NCBI RefSeq assembly: GCF_004664715.2
Contig: NC_051072.1
Coordinates: forward strand, 31,455,994 to 31,519,993
Length of the DNA: 64,000 nucleotides
From: Peromyscus leucopus
Lineage: Eukaryota; Chordata; Mammalia; Rodentia; Cricetidae
Reading direction: 5' to 3'
Numbering within the stretch: the stretch's first letter is position 1; every line of letters starts with the position of its first letter. This document shows, piece by piece, positions 47,313 to 59,874 of the stretch. The notes under the pieces are model-generated. The model was not told where the DNA came from and made no database searches. It worked only from the letters and a program-made list of their open reading frames with translations. Position numbers and translations under genes: made by a program.

Positions 47313-50083
47313 ATAATTCTTTATCACAATATTCATTATTAAATGCTATCTATTGTCCATGATTATGACATTAAAAGTATTGTTTCATAAACAGTGAAAT
47401 GTTCTTTTGATTAAATAGTAGTACAATATCAGGAGCCTGAAAATTTGTACTAACTTATTATATAATACTCACTCAATGAGGCTTTTATAGAAATTTATTA
47501 TTATTCTTTCCCTAAAGGAATGGAAGAAAGTTTAATTAAAATGATCTATAAGTATATTCCTTCAACTCCATTGTTTATGGTTGGAATTAATCGCACTAAA
47601 TATTTATTTTAAAAGATCAATAATTTAAACAAAATCAGAATGTTACTTATAAGCCTTCAGTTATCAGGTGAAATGTGCAGTTAAAAAGATCAATCGTTAC
47701 TAAGTAATAATATTCATGGTAATCATTTCCTCTCTGGCTTCAGAACAAGTTCAAGGCCATGGCACAGGGCATCTGGGGACAACTGACATATTATATGTAA
47801 GAATATCTCTGAGCTCAAATGACATTCCCTCAAGGGTGACAAAAGAATTCAGAGAGGAAATATGATTCCCACTGTTAAAACCAACTGTGCTGTTAGAAGG
47901 ATACAACACTCTTTCAGCACCCCTACTCATACAATGCCCCCAAGGAAAGAATGTTCATCTCAATGAGCAAACTGTTGTGAGTTACCAATAGGAATTATCT
48001 GAGTTTGGTGGGGGCCATGGGATGTGGACATCCTAGCTGACTTGACCTGAGGAATCAACAAACAGAAAATAAGAGTGTAAACATAGACAAATTATTATTT
48101 ATATAGTACTAGCTTTAATTTTCCTTTATAATAGTGAATGGAATTTTGCAAAAAAAAAAAAAAATGCAAAGTACCTTTGTAAAGAAAATAAACCCTTGCT
48201 TAGAGTGGAGGCAAGGAAAGATAAATGGAAAATCCTACTGTGCATGTGCAAACAGCAGGATCTCCTGGGTAGATACTTGCCCAGTATTATCCAGTATTTT
48301 ATAAAGGTCTTTTATTGTTTTCAAATCATTTTGAACATTATAGATAATAAAATTTCATATTAATAGGGATAGAACATAGGTTAATATAAGGAATTCCGGG
48401 AAGGATAGAAAAATAGTAGTTTATTTTTACAGTCTATAATGTGTTTATGAAATTTATTTCCAAAACTTTTTTCTACTTGCAAAAAAGGTGAAGAGGCCTC
48501 CAGAGAAAGAAGGAAGCCAAAGAACCTAATTTAGGAGTCAGTACCAAGTTCAGCATGGCTAAAACCAGTCAGAGTGGAGTGTTGACTTACGGATAAAACA
48601 TCAGTAATTCTGATCATTGTAAAGAAGGTTGAGAAGATAAATAAGCTGTAAATGTGCCATTGTATTAAGCCAGTTTTGGTTCAGACATAGAGGTATCCAC
48701 ATTCTGACTGCTGGTCCTAAGAACATTACATTTCTAAAGGAACATTCCAGACTCTTAGAACCCTACATCAACACGTACCTGTCTGTTTAGTCACGTCAGG
48801 AAAGATTGTCTCCTGAAGCTACTCTGGTTATCATCGCCGGCTATGGTGGGTGCTGTCTGCTTTGACTGACTCTATTTCATTTGGGATATTTTAGTTTACC
48901 CTTTTCTGGACAACTATAGTACAGGGCGAGGTGGTAAAAAAAATCTTTACCTCTGGTGAAATAATTCTGAGTCAACCATTGCCTAGCAAAAGCTTTCTTT
49001 CTTCTTGAGTCTCCCCACCCTATTTTTGTAAGACTATATACGTAACCACCTAATACAGGCCTCACTACCTCCATGAGGTTCTGCAAGTGCCTTCTGTTCC
49101 CTTTTCTTCTTTTCCTCATTATTTCAGATGCTGGCCAGACCCAAAATATGGTTGTTTGTTTTTTCTGCTACTTCCTTATTCTCTAAAGCTCCTCTCTTCA
49201 CTGTGCAGCTGCCTGCCACCATGTGACTCACCTCCCCGAGGCTTATTTCAAACTTCATGAATGTTTTTTCCTTCTTATCTCCATAGCAGACCTCCAGGAA
49301 TCTGCTGAGGTTCACACTTTGCCTTCCCTGGAGTTTTTTCTTTTAAACTCTATCAAAAAAAAAAAGGAAAATGAATATGCAATGTGTGAGTGACAGGTTG
49401 TACCAGCCTCCCGTTAGACCTTGGATATAAATTTGTTTTCTTTTCTTGGCATACTACTCCTTCAGTCGTTTTCATTTTCTGTTTCTGGTGGTACACTGGA
49501 GTGTGAGGCTAGTGTGTGAGCAAAGAAGAAAGAACTACAGAGCCCCAATCTTGACTTTTGGGTACTATTAAGACTTGGAATGAGAAGAAAAATATGGCTA
49601 CATGGAGGATTTGAAACCAAAGCTCAAGGAATGATTTTGTCTTCTGTTCACATCTCTCCCTCCACAAGGATTCTAAGTGTTAGGATTTCTCAAATATAGT
49701 TCCCTCTCTTTATAACTAAGAAGAAGACTGGTAAATAATAATATTTCTGTCTCAAAAGACAATCAAGCATTAGACTATGTAAGATTGAAGATTATTGGTT
49801 CTGATATGGTCCATATAAAATAAAGTGTTAAAGGAAAAAAACACCCTCCAGGAGATTTTTGAAACCAAAATATCCTTCAACAATAGCCAACTTCAATTTC
49901 ATATGAATTAATTTTGTATAATTCCAAGTAAGGTTTTAAGAGAGTGGCTATAAAGAAAGTACACATCTAACCAAAAAGTCTGCTACTAACTACAGTTCAC
50001 ATTAGTTACACATCCTGAGGCCAGGTTGTAATTACCATCCCAACTGATAGAACTTGAACAGAAAATAATAGGTTTGAAATTAA

Positions 50084-50084
<1 letters not shown>
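47313..50084. other. Long unique stretch, no gene seen
   Basis: About 2.8 kb, with A runs at 48151-48164 and 49353-49363. Frames of up to 80 codons have no recognisable product. 49090-49340 is pyrimidine-rich and may be an old repeat that I cannot name. Confidence 0.5.

Positions 50085-50131
<47 letters not shown>
50085..50131. repeat. (A)47 homopolymer without a visible SINE
   Basis: Forty-seven consecutive A. The 150 bases upstream match no SINE or L1 end that I recognise, and I see no flanking direct repeat. Phe-run frames on the minus strand are artefacts. Confidence 0.93.
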
Positions 50132-50132
<1 letters not shown>

Positions 50133-51249
50133 AGATTACCCAATACAGGAAAGCCAAGTTTGCTTTCAAATATCAGAAAAGAAATCAAAACCATTCCACA
50201 TCTCCATCACTCACAGGGCACCACTGGGTCTTTCCATAGAGCTGAGGTAAAAATAAGAAGTTGTAATGAGAAGACAAGGTCGACAGGCATGGACAGCAAC
50301 ACAGGCAGGGGAGTTCTCTAGATGAGAGTGATTTCCACATATCAGTCAAACAGCTCATGTTATCATTCCAAAAGTCTTCACCAGACATTTAGCAGGTGAG
50401 GGGAAAGTTCAGGTCTTATCAATTCAGTGAGGACATTGATTATAAAGCGTATCATCCTATTACAGCTTTGTACTGATCAGGAGATGCTGCGGGAGAACTG
50501 TTCACACTGGCACTCTGCTGTGCCAGCAAAGTTTAACCTTGAAGCAACAGGCGAAGTCAGTGATTGGCTGACTGGAATTAGCCATAGAGGTGTTGGAGGA
50601 CTGAAGAAGTCTGATAGAGAAGAACAGGAAGAAATAAGGAGGGACTTGGAGGTGGGGTTGAGGGCTTTTCCATCAGAGAAACATGGAGAGTAAGGTCAGC
50701 TGATTAGTCCTCCACTATTCTTTGAATTTTGTCAGGATTTTATCTCAATTTCTGACTCCTGAGTTTTTATTAACACTAGAACAATTAGGTAAACCCTTTA
50801 AGGATGGTGAAGTGAGTATCATCGCAGGGTTGTGATATTGTACACAGAAGTTGAGCCACCAATCCATAACAGTTACAAGTGTCCATTTAAAATGGAAATT
50901 AAAACTCAAACAAATGCCCCCAACTGGTGCACAAATGACCCTCCCTCTCCTCACTACATTTTAATTCATAATAGAAAAAAAAATAAATTCACATCAAATC
51001 TCTGGTTGTTTAAACTTGGATGAGAGACCCAACTGGACTTGCAAGAGATTGGAAAGACATTAAAAATGGAAGCCCCGGGTCTGGAATACGGATCAGGGGT
51101 TAAGAGAAGTTGCTGGTCTTGGAGAAGAGACAGATTCAGTGTCTACAAACAATCTAAAATGCCATGGTAGCAATGGGATTGCAATAAAAACTAATACAAT
51201 TTTTAAGTGGCTTAGACGACTACCAGATTAAAACACACATTAAAAACAG
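50132..51249. other. Unique DNA, no gene seen
   Basis: The 88-codon frame at 50427-50693 has no recognisable domain; no repeat family recognised. Confidence 0.5.
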
Positions 51250-51505
51250 AGGTGCGGTGCTACAGAGAGCGCTCAGTGGTTAAAGGCAAAAACAAGCAAG
51301 AGGCAGAACCAGAGCGGGAATCTCCAGAACCCACATAAATGCAGGCTATGGTGGCAACGCACCGTAGGGTGGAGGCAGGATCTGTGTAGCAAGCTGGCTA
51401 CTGAGACTGGCGGACATATTGGCAAGTTCTGGTTTGATCGAGAGACATTTCCTCAAAGAATAAGGTGAAGAGTGACAGAGGAAGGTTCCCTATCAGTCTC
51501 AGGCC

Positions 51506-51508
<3 letters not shown>
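51250..51508 (+). repeat. B4-type SINE, diverged
   Basis: Head 'gtgcggtgctacagagagcg', 'ctcagtggttaaaggca', 'ctccagaacccacataaat', B1-like middle 'gctatggtggcaacgcaccg', then 'aataaggtgaagagtgacag'. The composite tRNA/B1 order suggests B4. Confidence 0.68.

Positions 51509-51509
<1 letters not shown>

Positions 51510-51563
<54 letters not shown>
51510..51563. repeat. (TG)n(CG)n tract
   Basis: About 21 TG units followed by five GC units ('gcgcgcgcgcac'), an uninterrupted alternating purine-pyrimidine run of more than 50 bp, favourable to Z-DNA. Confidence 0.96.
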
Positions 51564-51564
<1 letters not shown>

Positions 51565-51699
51565 AATTCATCTACACACATATGTGAACACGCAAGCATA
51601 CACACATATACCACATACACATGAAAAGCAGAAAAAGCTGTGAGAGAATGGACTACTGGTGAGAAATATAAAGTTGTTCACATGCTGACCTTTTCTCAC

Positions 51700-52130
51700 T
51701 ATTTGTTTTTAAATCCCAACTTTTTAATTATGTTTCCTTCATACATGAATTTATTTTCTTCTGGCCAAATCTACCCTCACCTTCCATTGTTCCTTTGGTT
51801 TCCTCATCATCCCCCTCCCAAATTCATGTCCTCTCATATATACATGCGTGTGTATGTGTCATATGTGTGTGTCATATGTGTATGTGTCATATATACATGC
51901 GTGTGTGTGATATAAGTGTGTGTGTGCATATATACGTGTGTGTGATATATGTGTGTGTGATATAAGTGTGTGTGTGTGTGTGTGTGTGTGCATGTAACTT
52001 AAAACCAATTAATTTTGCCCACATAAAGTGCCCATCAAGGAATGGGCAATCTACTAGGGAAGCCAGCCCTAAAGAAAGTTGACTTTCTCACCCCAGGCAG
52101 CTGGCAACTACCTGTAGAGGCAATGGGTAT
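51700..52130. mobile_element. L1 UTR fragment interrupted by TG-rich sequence
   Basis: 51700-51835 has the pyrimidine-rich L1 block ending 'cccaaattcatgtcctct'. 52010-52130 has 'gggcaatctactagggaagc', 'agaaagttgactttctcacc' and 'caactacctgtagaggcaat', resembling the module at 34.7 kb. A variable TG/CATATA minisatellite occupies 51836-51990 between them. Confidence 0.55.
51836..51990. repeat. Degenerate TGTGTCATATG-type minisatellite
   Basis: Units such as TGTGTGTCATAT and TGTGTGATATA recur about ten times with variable spacing, ending in about 12 TG units. Confidence 0.88.
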
Positions 52131-53689
52131 TTTAAGTTTCTTGAGATGTCACTTTCTGACATGAGAATTTTCCAAGAAATATTTAGTTAGTTGGTGTAAA
52201 ATCAGCCCAGATGTCAAACATCTGATGGTTGAAAACCCAAGATTATATTTAGCCGTGACTCTGAATTTTGGGAGAACTGAGTTTATGTTTACTTAGAGAG
52301 GCATATGTTCATTTTGAATTTTAGTGTGTTGATGAGAAAAGAAGAGAAATATTTTAAGGTGGCAATCGCAAAGCCAACAGAAATTGAAAACAAATAGCAT
52401 TTGTTGCTGAAATTCAAAAGATTTTTCAGTGCATATAAGTCAGTATGCATTAGCTAACTGCATTATCCCGTAAATTCAAACTCTAGGAAAATTAAGATTA
52501 AGTCTAAAAACATGTCCCAGTTCTACCAGGACAGATTAATTCAAATAACGTAGTTTAATTAAGTTGAATTTAACTCATGCTCAAGAATGGGGTACATATT
52601 TCTGTATTACACATGAAACAGTAACATTTATGCATCGACCTGTCACAAGCATTTTCCTCATTGCTATGTGGTCCCAAGTAGCCAGTGAGTACACTGTATC
52701 AGCATTCAGAAGCTTATATTTTCAAGATAAGTTTCTTATCAAGATGAAAGGCTCAACAATATATTGTTTAGAAATACACATACATATTTAAATTACTTTA
52801 AGAGAAAAAAACAATATTAAATATAAAAGTCAGGTTTGTGTTTACCTAAAAGGAGCTGAAATTGAAGACTAGACCTTTAACATCCTGCAATGCAATGTAA
52901 GACTCCTGGAGAGGAGGGGTTGGGGGTGGGACTTGGGACTACAGTGATGTATACATAACAGAAGAGCTGGAAAGAGCACAGCCTTAAAGTGGACTATGGA
53001 GCGAAACCATAAACTCTTTGATAATAATTGGAACTCCCCACCACCCCTCGCTCAGTTGAGTAGTAAACACTAGGTGCCAGTAAGTGACCTGAGCAACACC
53101 ATCAGCCAACTGGACAGACAGGAATTTACAGAACCTTCTGCCAGACATGACAGAATATGCTTATTCTCCAGTACATATAAAACATTCTGTAATACATAGT
53201 ATAAAAGTATAGTCCATAGAACTATAGGTCGCAAAACATGAATTTTTGAAAATCTAAAATAATGTAAAGTAAGTTTTCTGATCAGAACAAAAAAAAATCA
53301 GCCTTATAATAGAAAATGCTGGAAAACCCACAGACTTTTTACAATTAAATAACAAGGTTCTAAAATAACCCAGTGGTCAAATAAGTAATCATATGGAATT
53401 TTTTAAGTGTCTTTGAACTTAGTGAAGGTAAGTGTAGAATATTAAACGTATAGGTTGTAGGCGGCGTTAATATGCAAATGTATCACTTTAAACATCTGAG
53501 CAAGATGAAGAGTCTTTGGGTCTGTCTTAACAGGCTTCAGAGAAGTTGGAGCAATGGAAGCAGTCCAAAGTTGGATTGCGGTAATTTTCATACAGTTCTG
53601 AAAATTTGGTAAAAATCATGAGCTGTACTTTTAAGACAGATGACATTTTGATGCCCTACCACACAGTGAACATTTTTAAAACAAGAAAG
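52131..53689. other. Unique DNA, no gene seen
   Basis: About 1.6 kb of anonymous sequence; the 75-codon frame at 52564-52791 has no recognisable domain. Confidence 0.5.
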
Positions 53690-54135
53690 AACCTGAAAGA
53701 TGGTTCCATTGTTAAAATGCTTAAGGAAGAAACACGAAGACCTGAGCTAGGCACGCCACATCCGTGCTGGGCGTGGCCACACACATCTGTAACAACCGTA
53801 CAAAATGATGGAGACAGATGGCCCCCTGGGGCTTGATGGACAGCTGCCTAGCTACATGGCGAGCTAGAAGTTTAGTGAGGGACCTATCACAAAAAGTCAG
53901 AAGTTATCGTAGCTCAAGCCTGCAATCTCAGCATTGGGGGGGGGGGGGGGGTGGCTGAGACATCAGGATCGCCAAAGTCAATCTGAGTTACCTGGTAAGT
54001 TCCAGGAAAGTCTGAACTATAGGTGAGAGTCTGTCTCAAAAAATTAAAACCTAAGTTGGAGGGTGATTAGTGAAGATGACTGATATAAGTCTCTGGCTTC
54101 CACATACGTGTGCCTGCACAGGTGCCCATACACAT
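53690..54135 (+). repeat. B4-type SINE carrying a B1 insertion
   Basis: Outer parts: 'gaagacctgagctaggcacg', 'gctgggcgtggccacacaca' before 53900, and 'ctctggcttccacatacgtg' after 54048, as in B4. 53900-54048 is a B1: 'gctcaagcctgcaatctcag', 'ggtaagttccaggaaagtct', 'gagagtctgtctcaaaaaat'. A G16 run (53936-53951) sits where B1 normally has its GGGAGGC block. Confidence 0.72.
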
Positions 54136-54467
54136 AAAGAATTCAGCATTTCTCTGATCAAATAATTATCCCCTGGAGAACCTGAAGCATTAAGCATGTC
54201 TGTTCACACAAAGCCATTGCGAATGTCCCCTTGCCATGATCCCAACTACAAGAGCCATGCGTGGAGAACTTATCCTTTCTCATGAGCCACTAGGTTGGGG
54301 AGAGATTGTTAAACAGCAGTGGAGAGCAGAGCAAGATGCGCAGGCTCCCTTCTCTGTCTTGCTTGAACAAGAAAGATATGTCAGTCTATGCCCTCAGCAG
54401 TCATTTGCTAGGAAGCCTCACACTGTCAGAAAGTGTTTCTCTTTCTCATTCTCATTTTTCTCTTCCT

Positions 54468-54471
<4 letters not shown>
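54136..54471. other. Unique DNA, no feature seen
   Basis: Anonymous sequence between the SINE composite and the TC tract. Confidence 0.5.

Positions 54472-54523
<52 letters not shown>
54472..54523. repeat. (TC)n microsatellite
   Basis: About 25 TC units in a longer pyrimidine-rich stretch (54430-54555). Ser-Leu frames over it are artefacts. Confidence 0.96.
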
Positions 54524-54526
<3 letters not shown>

Positions 54527-54899
54527 TTATCTTCATACTTTCTTTTTTTCCTCACCTAGCTCCCATTATCTGCAGCATAATTTTGGAAGCATGGGGCTTC
54601 ATTGCTTCTTGTGAATGCTCTTCCCCTGACTTGCATTCCTAGTCTGGAAAAGTGCTATTTTTTTTTTTAATCATTAAAAAGTGTTATGCTCCCTTCAAAA
54701 CTGGAAACAGCACAAAAACCTAAAATTTAGGGAAAAAAATGTTGAGAAGTTGCTGTTTCAACAGTGGATAAAAATAGTGTCCAAGTATCTAGTGTTGGTT
54801 ATTATGCTCTGTGTGAATTTATAAAACAAATTTTACTTAGAACACACTCAAATCTGAAGCTTTGTGTTCTCACTTTTTAAGTGGTTTTGTTGTTGTTGT
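54524..54899. other. Unique DNA, no feature seen
   Basis: Anonymous; a T10 run lies at 54659-54668. Confidence 0.5.
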
Positions 54900-55073
54900 T
54901 GGGATGGGTGTTTTGTTTATTGTTTTGATTTTTCCAGACAGGGTCTCTGTGTAACTGCTCTGGCTGTCCTAGAACTCGATCTGTAGACCAGGCTGGCCTT
55001 GAACTCACAAAGATCCACCTGGCTCAGCCTCCTGAGTGCTGGGATTAAAGGTGTGTGCCACCACTGCACAGCC
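54900..55073 (-). repeat. B1 SINE, minus strand
   Basis: T/G-rich tail complement, then 'ccagacagggtctctgtgta', 'ctctggctgtcctagaactc', 'gtagaccaggctggccttga', 'gggattaaaggtgtgtgcc'. Full inverted B1. Confidence 0.94.
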
Positions 55074-56225
55074 CTTAAGTGTTTTTTTCTTTTTAAGCAA
55101 AATATTTACTTGATGTCAGTATTGACTGGGGCATGTACCTATATAGAATTCTATAGTCAAGAAAGCACTAATGAGCTGTTTCTCACTCTATTTTGAAGTC
55201 ACTGAACCTGTACCCTAGATGGAAATATGTACAGGGTTGTGAAGACTAGATTTACATTTAGATCACACAAGAAAAACGAGAAGCACATTGACAAATATTA
55301 ACAAACAGTTTTAGCAGACAGTCTATTGCTACTGACGTTATTTAAAGCATAGAACTTCTCAACTAACACTTTGTGTCTTTTAATAGTCTCTGAGTAAAAG
55401 TCACAAACATCTATGAATTTGGAGAATAGGAACTAGAGAACAAATGTCATAGTAGGTGTAAGTAAACCATGTCTTGAGTTTGCTTTGCACTCTTTGCTGA
55501 CTGTGGTGTGATTCAGAAGACACAGAAAGCCAGCTGTTCCGCAAAAATGCATAGCCAACAGAATCTTTCTGTTACCTAGACTTTGCTAAGCATTTGGAAC
55601 TTCTTAAGCTGGAGAGAGGCCAGTAGTGGCATGTGATATCAGAGAGCTGAAGGACAGGGATGTGGCTAAGAGGCATGGGAGCAGGCACATGGTAGTGTGG
55701 GATGCTAAAATGTGACTCCTCTCAGGTGCAACCTCTGTTTGTCCTTTCCCATGAGTTTTGATGACTCCCCTCCCTAACACATGCTGAGTAAGGAGCAGAA
55801 TATTGCAAGTATCCAGTTGTTTGCAACTTCCAAATGATTCTCTGTAAATTACCTGCTCATTTGGAACTGCCAAATGGCTCTTAATAAGTAGACTCCATAG
55901 ATCAGACCTATACATAGACAACATTATGCATAATTCATCTTTTAAGCAAAAATGTATAAAAGATTTTGAAAGAATTAAAAATAATCTGTCTTTTAGAATT
56001 TAATGTCCTTTAGAAGAAATTCTGTTCACATATTAATATTCTCTGGTAAAAAATGTACTAGCCTTAAACAGCTATATAAAACCACCACAGTAGAATATTG
56101 CTACTTAAAAAAAAAAGATACACTGTATGTAAAACATCATTTAAAAAAATAAATGAAAATTTTAGGTAATAGCTTATTATGATTAAAGGAAATGGGATCA
56201 AATTTATCTTTTTGTTGTTGGTTTT
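55074..56225. other. Unique DNA, no gene seen
   Basis: The 106-codon minus-strand frame at 55604-55924 has no recognisable domain. An A10 run lies at 56106-56116. Confidence 0.5.
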
Positions 56226-56300
56226 GGAGTTTTGGGTTGGGTTGGTTTGGTTTGGTTTTGGTTTGGTTTTGGTTTTGGTTTTGGTTTTGGTTTTGGTTTT
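56226..56300. repeat. (TTTTGG)n tract
   Basis: About ten GGTTT/GGTTTT units; the last six are a regular TTTTGG hexamer. It forms the expanded tail complement of the inverted B1 that follows. Confidence 0.93.
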
Positions 56301-56449
56301 TCAAGGCAAGGTTTCTCTGTTTAATAGCTCTGGCTGTCCTGGAACTCACCTTTTAGATCAGGCTGCAGACTAGCCTTGAATTCGTAAATCCACCTGCCTC
56401 TGCCTCCTGAATGCTGGAATGAAAGGCATGCACCACCATGCCCGACCTG
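56301..56449 (-). repeat. B1 SINE, minus strand
   Basis: 'caaggcaaggtttctctgtt', 'ctctggctgtcctggaactc', 'tagcettgaattcgtaaatc'-type central block at about 56369, and 'gaaaggcatgcaccaccatg'. A short insertion lies near 56364 ('ctgcagacta'). Confidence 0.88.
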
Positions 56450-56816
56450 GTCAAATTTATCGTAATCATCTCAGTATTTGCAAGTTCATCATCTACAAGT
56501 GAGAATATCTCTATTTTTTAATATGAAGTCATCTCTATAAGACATAACTAGATTTTTTAGCATTCGTTGATGTTTACTAATTCATTCCAACCCATAGGTC
56601 ATCTGTGAGTACGCAAAATCCTGCTGTGAAGATAATTAATACCCTTGACTTCTCAATTGCCCTGATTAGATAGCCCTATAATGTAATTTTAAAAACAGTG
56701 CACTGTCAAGGATTATTGACCTAAAGTGATAAAGGATATTCATAATCCTGGCCCCAGAATTCCTTTGTCACACAAAAGAGAGAAATTTATACTTTGATAA
56801 TTTTAATGATATGGAC

Positions 56817-56922
<106 letters not shown>

Positions 56923-56952
56923 ATGTCTAATATAAAAAATTAATATAAATAT

Positions 56953-57003
56953 AAGCCTTGAGCATGCCAGGTAAGCACTCTGCCACTGAACTACGCGCCC
57001 AGA
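56953..57003 (-). repeat. ID-like SINE fragment, minus strand
   Basis: 'gagcatgccaggtaagcact', 'ctgccactgaactacgcgcc' is the inverted 5' part of an ID/tRNA-Ala SINE. Too short and rearranged to be a tRNA. Confidence 0.72.
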
Positions 57004-57493
57004 TGATATGTGTGTTTTTATTAGAAAAAACCTTACATTATCACATCTTTTTCAAACACTCATAACTGGAGATTAAGGGTGACATTATTCTTCAGCCTCA
57101 TCTCATCAACCTTAGTCACCCAATTCTCAGTGCTCTTCAAATACACAAGAAATGCATCACCATCCAGGAAAAGGAAGATGAACTGTCCACACAAGTACTT
57201 TTCTTATTTCCCTTGTCATATCCTACATGGGCTCTACAGAGAAAATATTCACAAAACATCATAAATCTCAAATTAGTAGTGGCAGCCTTTTTACTACCTA
57301 AAGTATAAAAGAATGTTCACTAGTATTTCATGTATTTTTAAATGGGATTGACCATTAATATACAATATTTATTATAATATGAATCCCTATAATGTATAAT
57401 AAGGCTTTCCTCCAAAATATGAATGCATATCTTAATAGAGATCATATTAAAGACTGGAAGTAATTAGAAATCATTGTAAGAAACTAAAAAGTT
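57004..57493. other. Unique DNA, no feature seen
   Basis: Anonymous AT-rich sequence. Confidence 0.5.
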
Positions 57494-57616
57494 GGGCCAG
57501 CAAGATAACTCAGCAGGTAAAGGCACCTGACTAACTGAATTCTATCCATGGGACCCACATGTTGTAAGAAAGGAATTGACTCCCAGAAGCTATCTTTTTA
57601 TCTCTACATCCAGCGT

Positions 57617-57667
<51 letters not shown>
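57494..57667 (+). repeat. B2/B3-family SINE ending in (CA)n
   Basis: 'gggccagcaagataactcag', 'caggtaaaggcacctgacta', 'ccatgggacccacatgttgt', 'attgactcccagaagctat' follow the tRNA-derived SINE order. From 57617 it passes into about 25 CA units, a common microsatellite origin in this family. Confidence 0.78.
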
Positions 57668-57668
<1 letters not shown>

Positions 57669-59708
57669 TTATTTTACAAAATACACAAATAAATGGTAAT
57701 AATAAAACATTTCAGAAACTGGCCACTCTCAAATAACAACACAACAAAGATGATTTATGAATACGGTGTTGCTAATTAAACAAGATCGGTCTTAGTTTCC
57801 GATTAAGAAAACCAAGATGTATTCAGAAAATGCCATAAATAAGTAAAGAAACATAATCCTTTATGTAGATTGTTAAATAACTGACAAAAAATGTTCAAAG
57901 ATCCAGCTTAGACTAGCATTTCCTCACCTTAGCAATATTCTACCATGTGAAAAGGAACTTTGTTAATCTCGCAGAGCAGATCCAACTCCACACTTTATGA
58001 TCTACGAATCTACCTTTTCACATCTGCATATATATTTTTATTCTGAAATATAGTATGCTGGTTAGTTGTATTTCCTCTCTCAGCAGATATATTTCTTTCT
58101 AATTATAAATTAATGAACCAGCCTTACAGTTTGTCATGATTCTCTCATGAGTTTCATTAGTGTGACCAGTCCACTCAAGTCAGATATAGTTCATGTTTAA
58201 TGACCTGGTTGAGTTTCTGGTCATACAATACTGGAAATCCATGAGTCCACTGAGATATCACATGCCTTAGGGACCATACCTGGATTTTGACCTGGGCTTT
58301 TAACATATCTCTTTAACTTAAAAACAAAGTATTAAACTACTTTGAAGGCATACAATTCCTTTTAAAAAGCATTTTGAAAAGAAGTTACCTAAGAAGGCTG
58401 GTAGACAAATCCTCAGGAAGAACCTTTCCATGCCTGTCAGGTTCCTGACTTGACTTGCACAGCCTGGTGTGCGAACCTAAGCACTTATTTGTGGGCTGCT
58501 ATCAAATCGGACATTTAGATCTCAGTGAGATGGGAACAGAAAGCCAGCATGTCTGCACCTGTAAGGGAGTTAGGATGGCCACAGTTTGGTCTTATCACAC
58601 CATCACCCCAAGTGTCCCAATTTATCTGCCTAGATAGACAAAACTTCTTTGATACCCAAAGCCAAATGTTTAAAAATACAAAAGGAACTTTTAAAAAATG
58701 ACCATCTGTTCATTCCCATTCAGGTCAATGTTGAAACTCTTCTACTGTCTAAGGGAAAAATCCCCACTATTATGTAAAGCCTCATTCAGAATACTAACTG
58801 CCCCACTGAAATGTTGAAGCAGAGAACTGTCTGCACCTAATGGCATGTGGAGGGGACCTCATTACTGACACACTCATCATAGGAAATAAAAATATTCTTA
58901 TTGCTAAAGTGGGCAGCAGAATTTCCCAAACAATAGCATAAGAAATCAAAAATTGTTTACTAAAGAAAACACTGTAAGCCACACCTTGATTGTGTCATCA
59001 GTTGGATACAGTAATGATCTGACCAAAGAACATTTCTTCAAACAGGAATCTATCACTGTCTTTTTATAATTTCTCCTGCAGTATGTTCTTGTTGGAAACA
59101 CATTCTCTGAGAGCAGAGAAATGAACCTAAGTTGCTTTTTTATTGACCTATTAAATCCCTCATGGTCATCATTGTGGTGGTGGTGTTAGCCAAAGGACTA
59201 ACTCAAGACACTAAATACATAAAGACTGTATATAGGTCTTACACAATTATAAAAGAAATCCAATATTATCCTTAAAGATCATTGTACAAAACTACATGAT
59301 ACACATAATGATCTCTAGAGTCATGAGAACTAATCAAACATATGGATGTCATGCTAGCACCTCTCTACAAACCAAAGACCAACATGCATCATAGCTTTAC
59401 TGCAAATTACTCTTCAACATGGTTGGAATATCTTTAATAGCTTTGACTACAAGGAAAAGATAGCTTCATGGAAACTTAACAAAATGAGGTTTTTTAATAA
59501 GCTTAAAGGTTAAAAGCTTACAAGGTAGAAATAGTCACTTAAAATGTCCTTTTCTGATTATCATGGCTCATGCTAAATGCAAATCTACTGTGTTTACACA
59601 AAAGAGAATGAATCAGATCTAGGGGGATAAGAGAAATATGTGTACATGGATATGGATATGATCTTATCCATATGAGAGCTTTGTAGATTAGCAATATGAC
59701 CTCAATAA
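57668..59708. other. Unique DNA, no gene seen
   Basis: About 2 kb of anonymous sequence; all frames are 62 codons or shorter. Confidence 0.55.
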
Positions 59709-59874
59709 CTTGTTTGTTTGTTTGTTTGTTTGTTTGTTTTTAGATAAGGTCTCACTATGCAGCCTTGTCATTCTGTATCTCACTATGTAGACCAGGTTGG
59801 TCTCAAACTCATAGAGATCCACCTGTCTCAACCTCACAAGTGCCACAATTAAGGCCTGTACTACCACACCTGAC
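59709..59874 (-). repeat. B1 SINE, minus strand, with (TTTG)n tail complement
   Basis: (TTTG)8 at 59709-59740, then 'tagataaggtctcactatgc', 'gtagaccaggttggtctcaa', 'actcatagagatccacctgt', 'ttaaggcctgtactaccac'. Confidence 0.92.
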
